Shown piece after piece: positions 62,749-64,000 of a stretch of DNA of 64,000 bases (the first letter of the stretch is position 1; every line of letters begins with the position of its first letter). The position numbers were made by a program, and so were the translations under genes. The DNA comes from Glandiceps talaboti (lineage: Eukaryota > Hemichordata > Enteropneusta > Spengelidae), in the NCBI RefSeq assembly GCF_964340395.1, contig NC_135555.1:19784947-19848946 (forward strand). Direction: 5' to 3'. The notes beneath the pieces are model-generated. The model searched no databases. It was not told the origin of the DNA and saw only the letters and a program-made list of their open reading frames with translations.

Positions 62749-63660
62749 GATGACATCCGAAGGAAATCATTGATTTGAATCTCTCACATACTTGGGACCA
62801 GGTGTTCACATCATTCTAAGCAAGTGAGTGCCAGTGGTGTGAACTCTCAAACTAGCTGTTAAAACCTTTGTTTTAGTACCGAGTAATTACTTCACTCTGC
62901 TGATTAAGTCCTTCGAGAAAGGACGAAAGTTTTAGACACAGCAGCTTTCTAAAACTGTTTGTGTTGGAAATTGAAAAGTTTACACTCCATTGATATGGCT
63001 AATACTAACTTATATAGAAATCATTGATATTACGGCACAAGTTATACTTATACAAGTCGACTCCTAATTGCGAAGAAATTGTGTAACTGGCCACGGAGGT
63101 ATTATTATTATTACTATTAAGGGAGATCCCCCCCCCCACCCCAACTTCAAGTTGAAGAGAGTAAGTCATTTAGAACATCTTTTGAGACTACCGCTGAACA
63201 ATTATATACTCATTTAGGGGAGGGTCAATATTTACTTTTACTCTCTGTATATTGTCTAACTTTGCATTAGTTTGTGATTTTGGTTGTCCGTTGTCACGGG
63301 ACCTATTCCATATTTCAACTGCTTCCACATCCCACCATTGCCTCGATTCGTACATTGTGTGGGAATATCAGAACTTATCAGTCTAATCGCTGCTGAGCAA
63401 TATTGAGTCGTCTGTAGGGAATAGTATTTTCTGTAGCTGTATACATGATAAATAAATTCAAATTGATTTTGGGTCCGCACCCAAAATATCAGATCACTCA
63501 ATAGTGATTACAATTTCAACCTCTTATGTACTTCTTATAGATAATATCAACAACTGATTAACATGTACAGTTATTTCTGATACATATCTCTGGAAACAAT
63601 TGCTTGTGGACAAGAACTCTAGTGTTCATTAGGAGGCATTGTGACCTCATATCCTCCTAA
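62749..63660 (+). repeat. Diverged, deleted start of a further unit
   Basis: Follows the tRNA flank of units C and D to about 63395, then skips to parts normally near 29000-29160 (TGATTTTGGGTCCGCAC) and on to spacer words (CATATCCTCCTAA). The rearranged piece leads out of the array. Nothing else is recognised up to 63890. Confidence 0.65.
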
Positions 63661-63896
63661 TATTTGGTTCACGGAGCACGGTGACTCTCGCTAACCCCGG
63701 TCGCCAACAAGTAGGTCTACTTCCTCTACATACTTGATACAAGTTTTCAGTAACATGAACTTGAATTTTAATAATAAGGTTTTAAACTTGCGAAATCGAC
63801 GACGGTCCTGGGCTGCGGAGAGCGAAGGAACTCCGATTCTCATAGTAAAGCATGGCAGACAATGGTAATAGTGACAAATCACCATACTGCCTCATC

Positions 63897-63968
63897 GGCC
63901 TGTTGGTCTAGGGGCATGATTCTCGCTTTGGGTGCGAGAGGTCCCGGGTTCAATTCCCGGACAGGCCC
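63897..63968 (+). tRNA. tRNA-Pro(UGG), plus strand
   Basis: The only copy in this orientation. Acceptor stem GGCCTGT/ACAGGCC instead of GGCTTGT/ACAAGCC: both sides changed together, so pairing is kept. The D loop has TAGGGGCA. Same TGG anticodon and B box. The sequence just downstream (TTTGCTGACGG) resembles that of the array copies, so the two share ancestry beyond the tRNA. No TTTT run is visible before the window ends. Confidence 0.93.
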
Positions 63969-64000
63969 GGTAACTTCTTTGCTGACGGCCAAGGTAAAAC

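Overview
The window is animal nuclear DNA. It has spliced genes with GT-AG introns, AATAAA poly(A) signals, eukaryotic tRNA genes with internal A and B boxes and no encoded CCA, a non-LTR retrotransposon, terminal-inverted-repeat elements, a satellite and many microsatellites. The base composition is AT-rich. The LINE and the tyrosine-recombinase-like gene belong to families common in marine invertebrates and fish. I cannot name the species; a marine invertebrate is my inference.

Most of the window is a tandem array of about eight units of roughly 6-9 kb. A full unit carries, in order: a spacer, a minus-strand tRNA-Pro(UGG) gene, a (TG)n tract, a TCACGTGA E-box, a two-exon protein gene on the plus strand, an AATAAA signal, and a GGAT/GGTA-type minisatellite. 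The protein gene occurs seven times. Copies 1, 2, 4, 5 and 6 are open and code for 645, 735, 644, 712 and 645 residues. Copies 3 and 7 are broken. The first exon is only 74 coding bases. It encodes an N-myristoylation-type, strongly basic start (MGQNQSKR...) and joins exon 2 in phase 2 in every intact copy. I do not recognise the protein. Its visible features are a Ser-rich internal repeat, two SKIP (SxIP-type) motifs in basic surroundings, a short predicted coiled coil, a Cys cluster and a conserved C-terminus. A myristoylated, membrane-attached protein that contacts microtubule ends is a hypothesis only.

Layout: 1-6441 unit A (tRNA, gene copy 1). 6442-18617 is a foreign block: a tyrosine-recombinase-like gene with a duplicated exon, a 78-bp satellite, and a roughly 2.9-kb foldback element with a smaller TA-flanked element inside it. 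18618-25174 unit B (copy 2, tRNA). 25175-34174 unit C (5'-truncated LINE, broken copy 3, tRNA). 34175-41441 unit D (copy 4). 41442-47412 unit E (copy 5). 47413-49683 is unique sequence, ending next to a perfect 78-bp palindrome. From about 49684 come unit F (copy 6) and unit G (copy 7). F and the 5' half of G duplicate D and E at a spacing of about 14.8 kb. 62749-64000 is the start of another, diverged unit and a plus-strand tRNA-Pro.

The array shows unequal exchange and gene conversion. Copy 7 has a copy-5-like 5' half and a copy-1/4/6-like 3' half. Junctions between array and foreign DNA lie at simple repeats. Internal repeats differ in number between copies.
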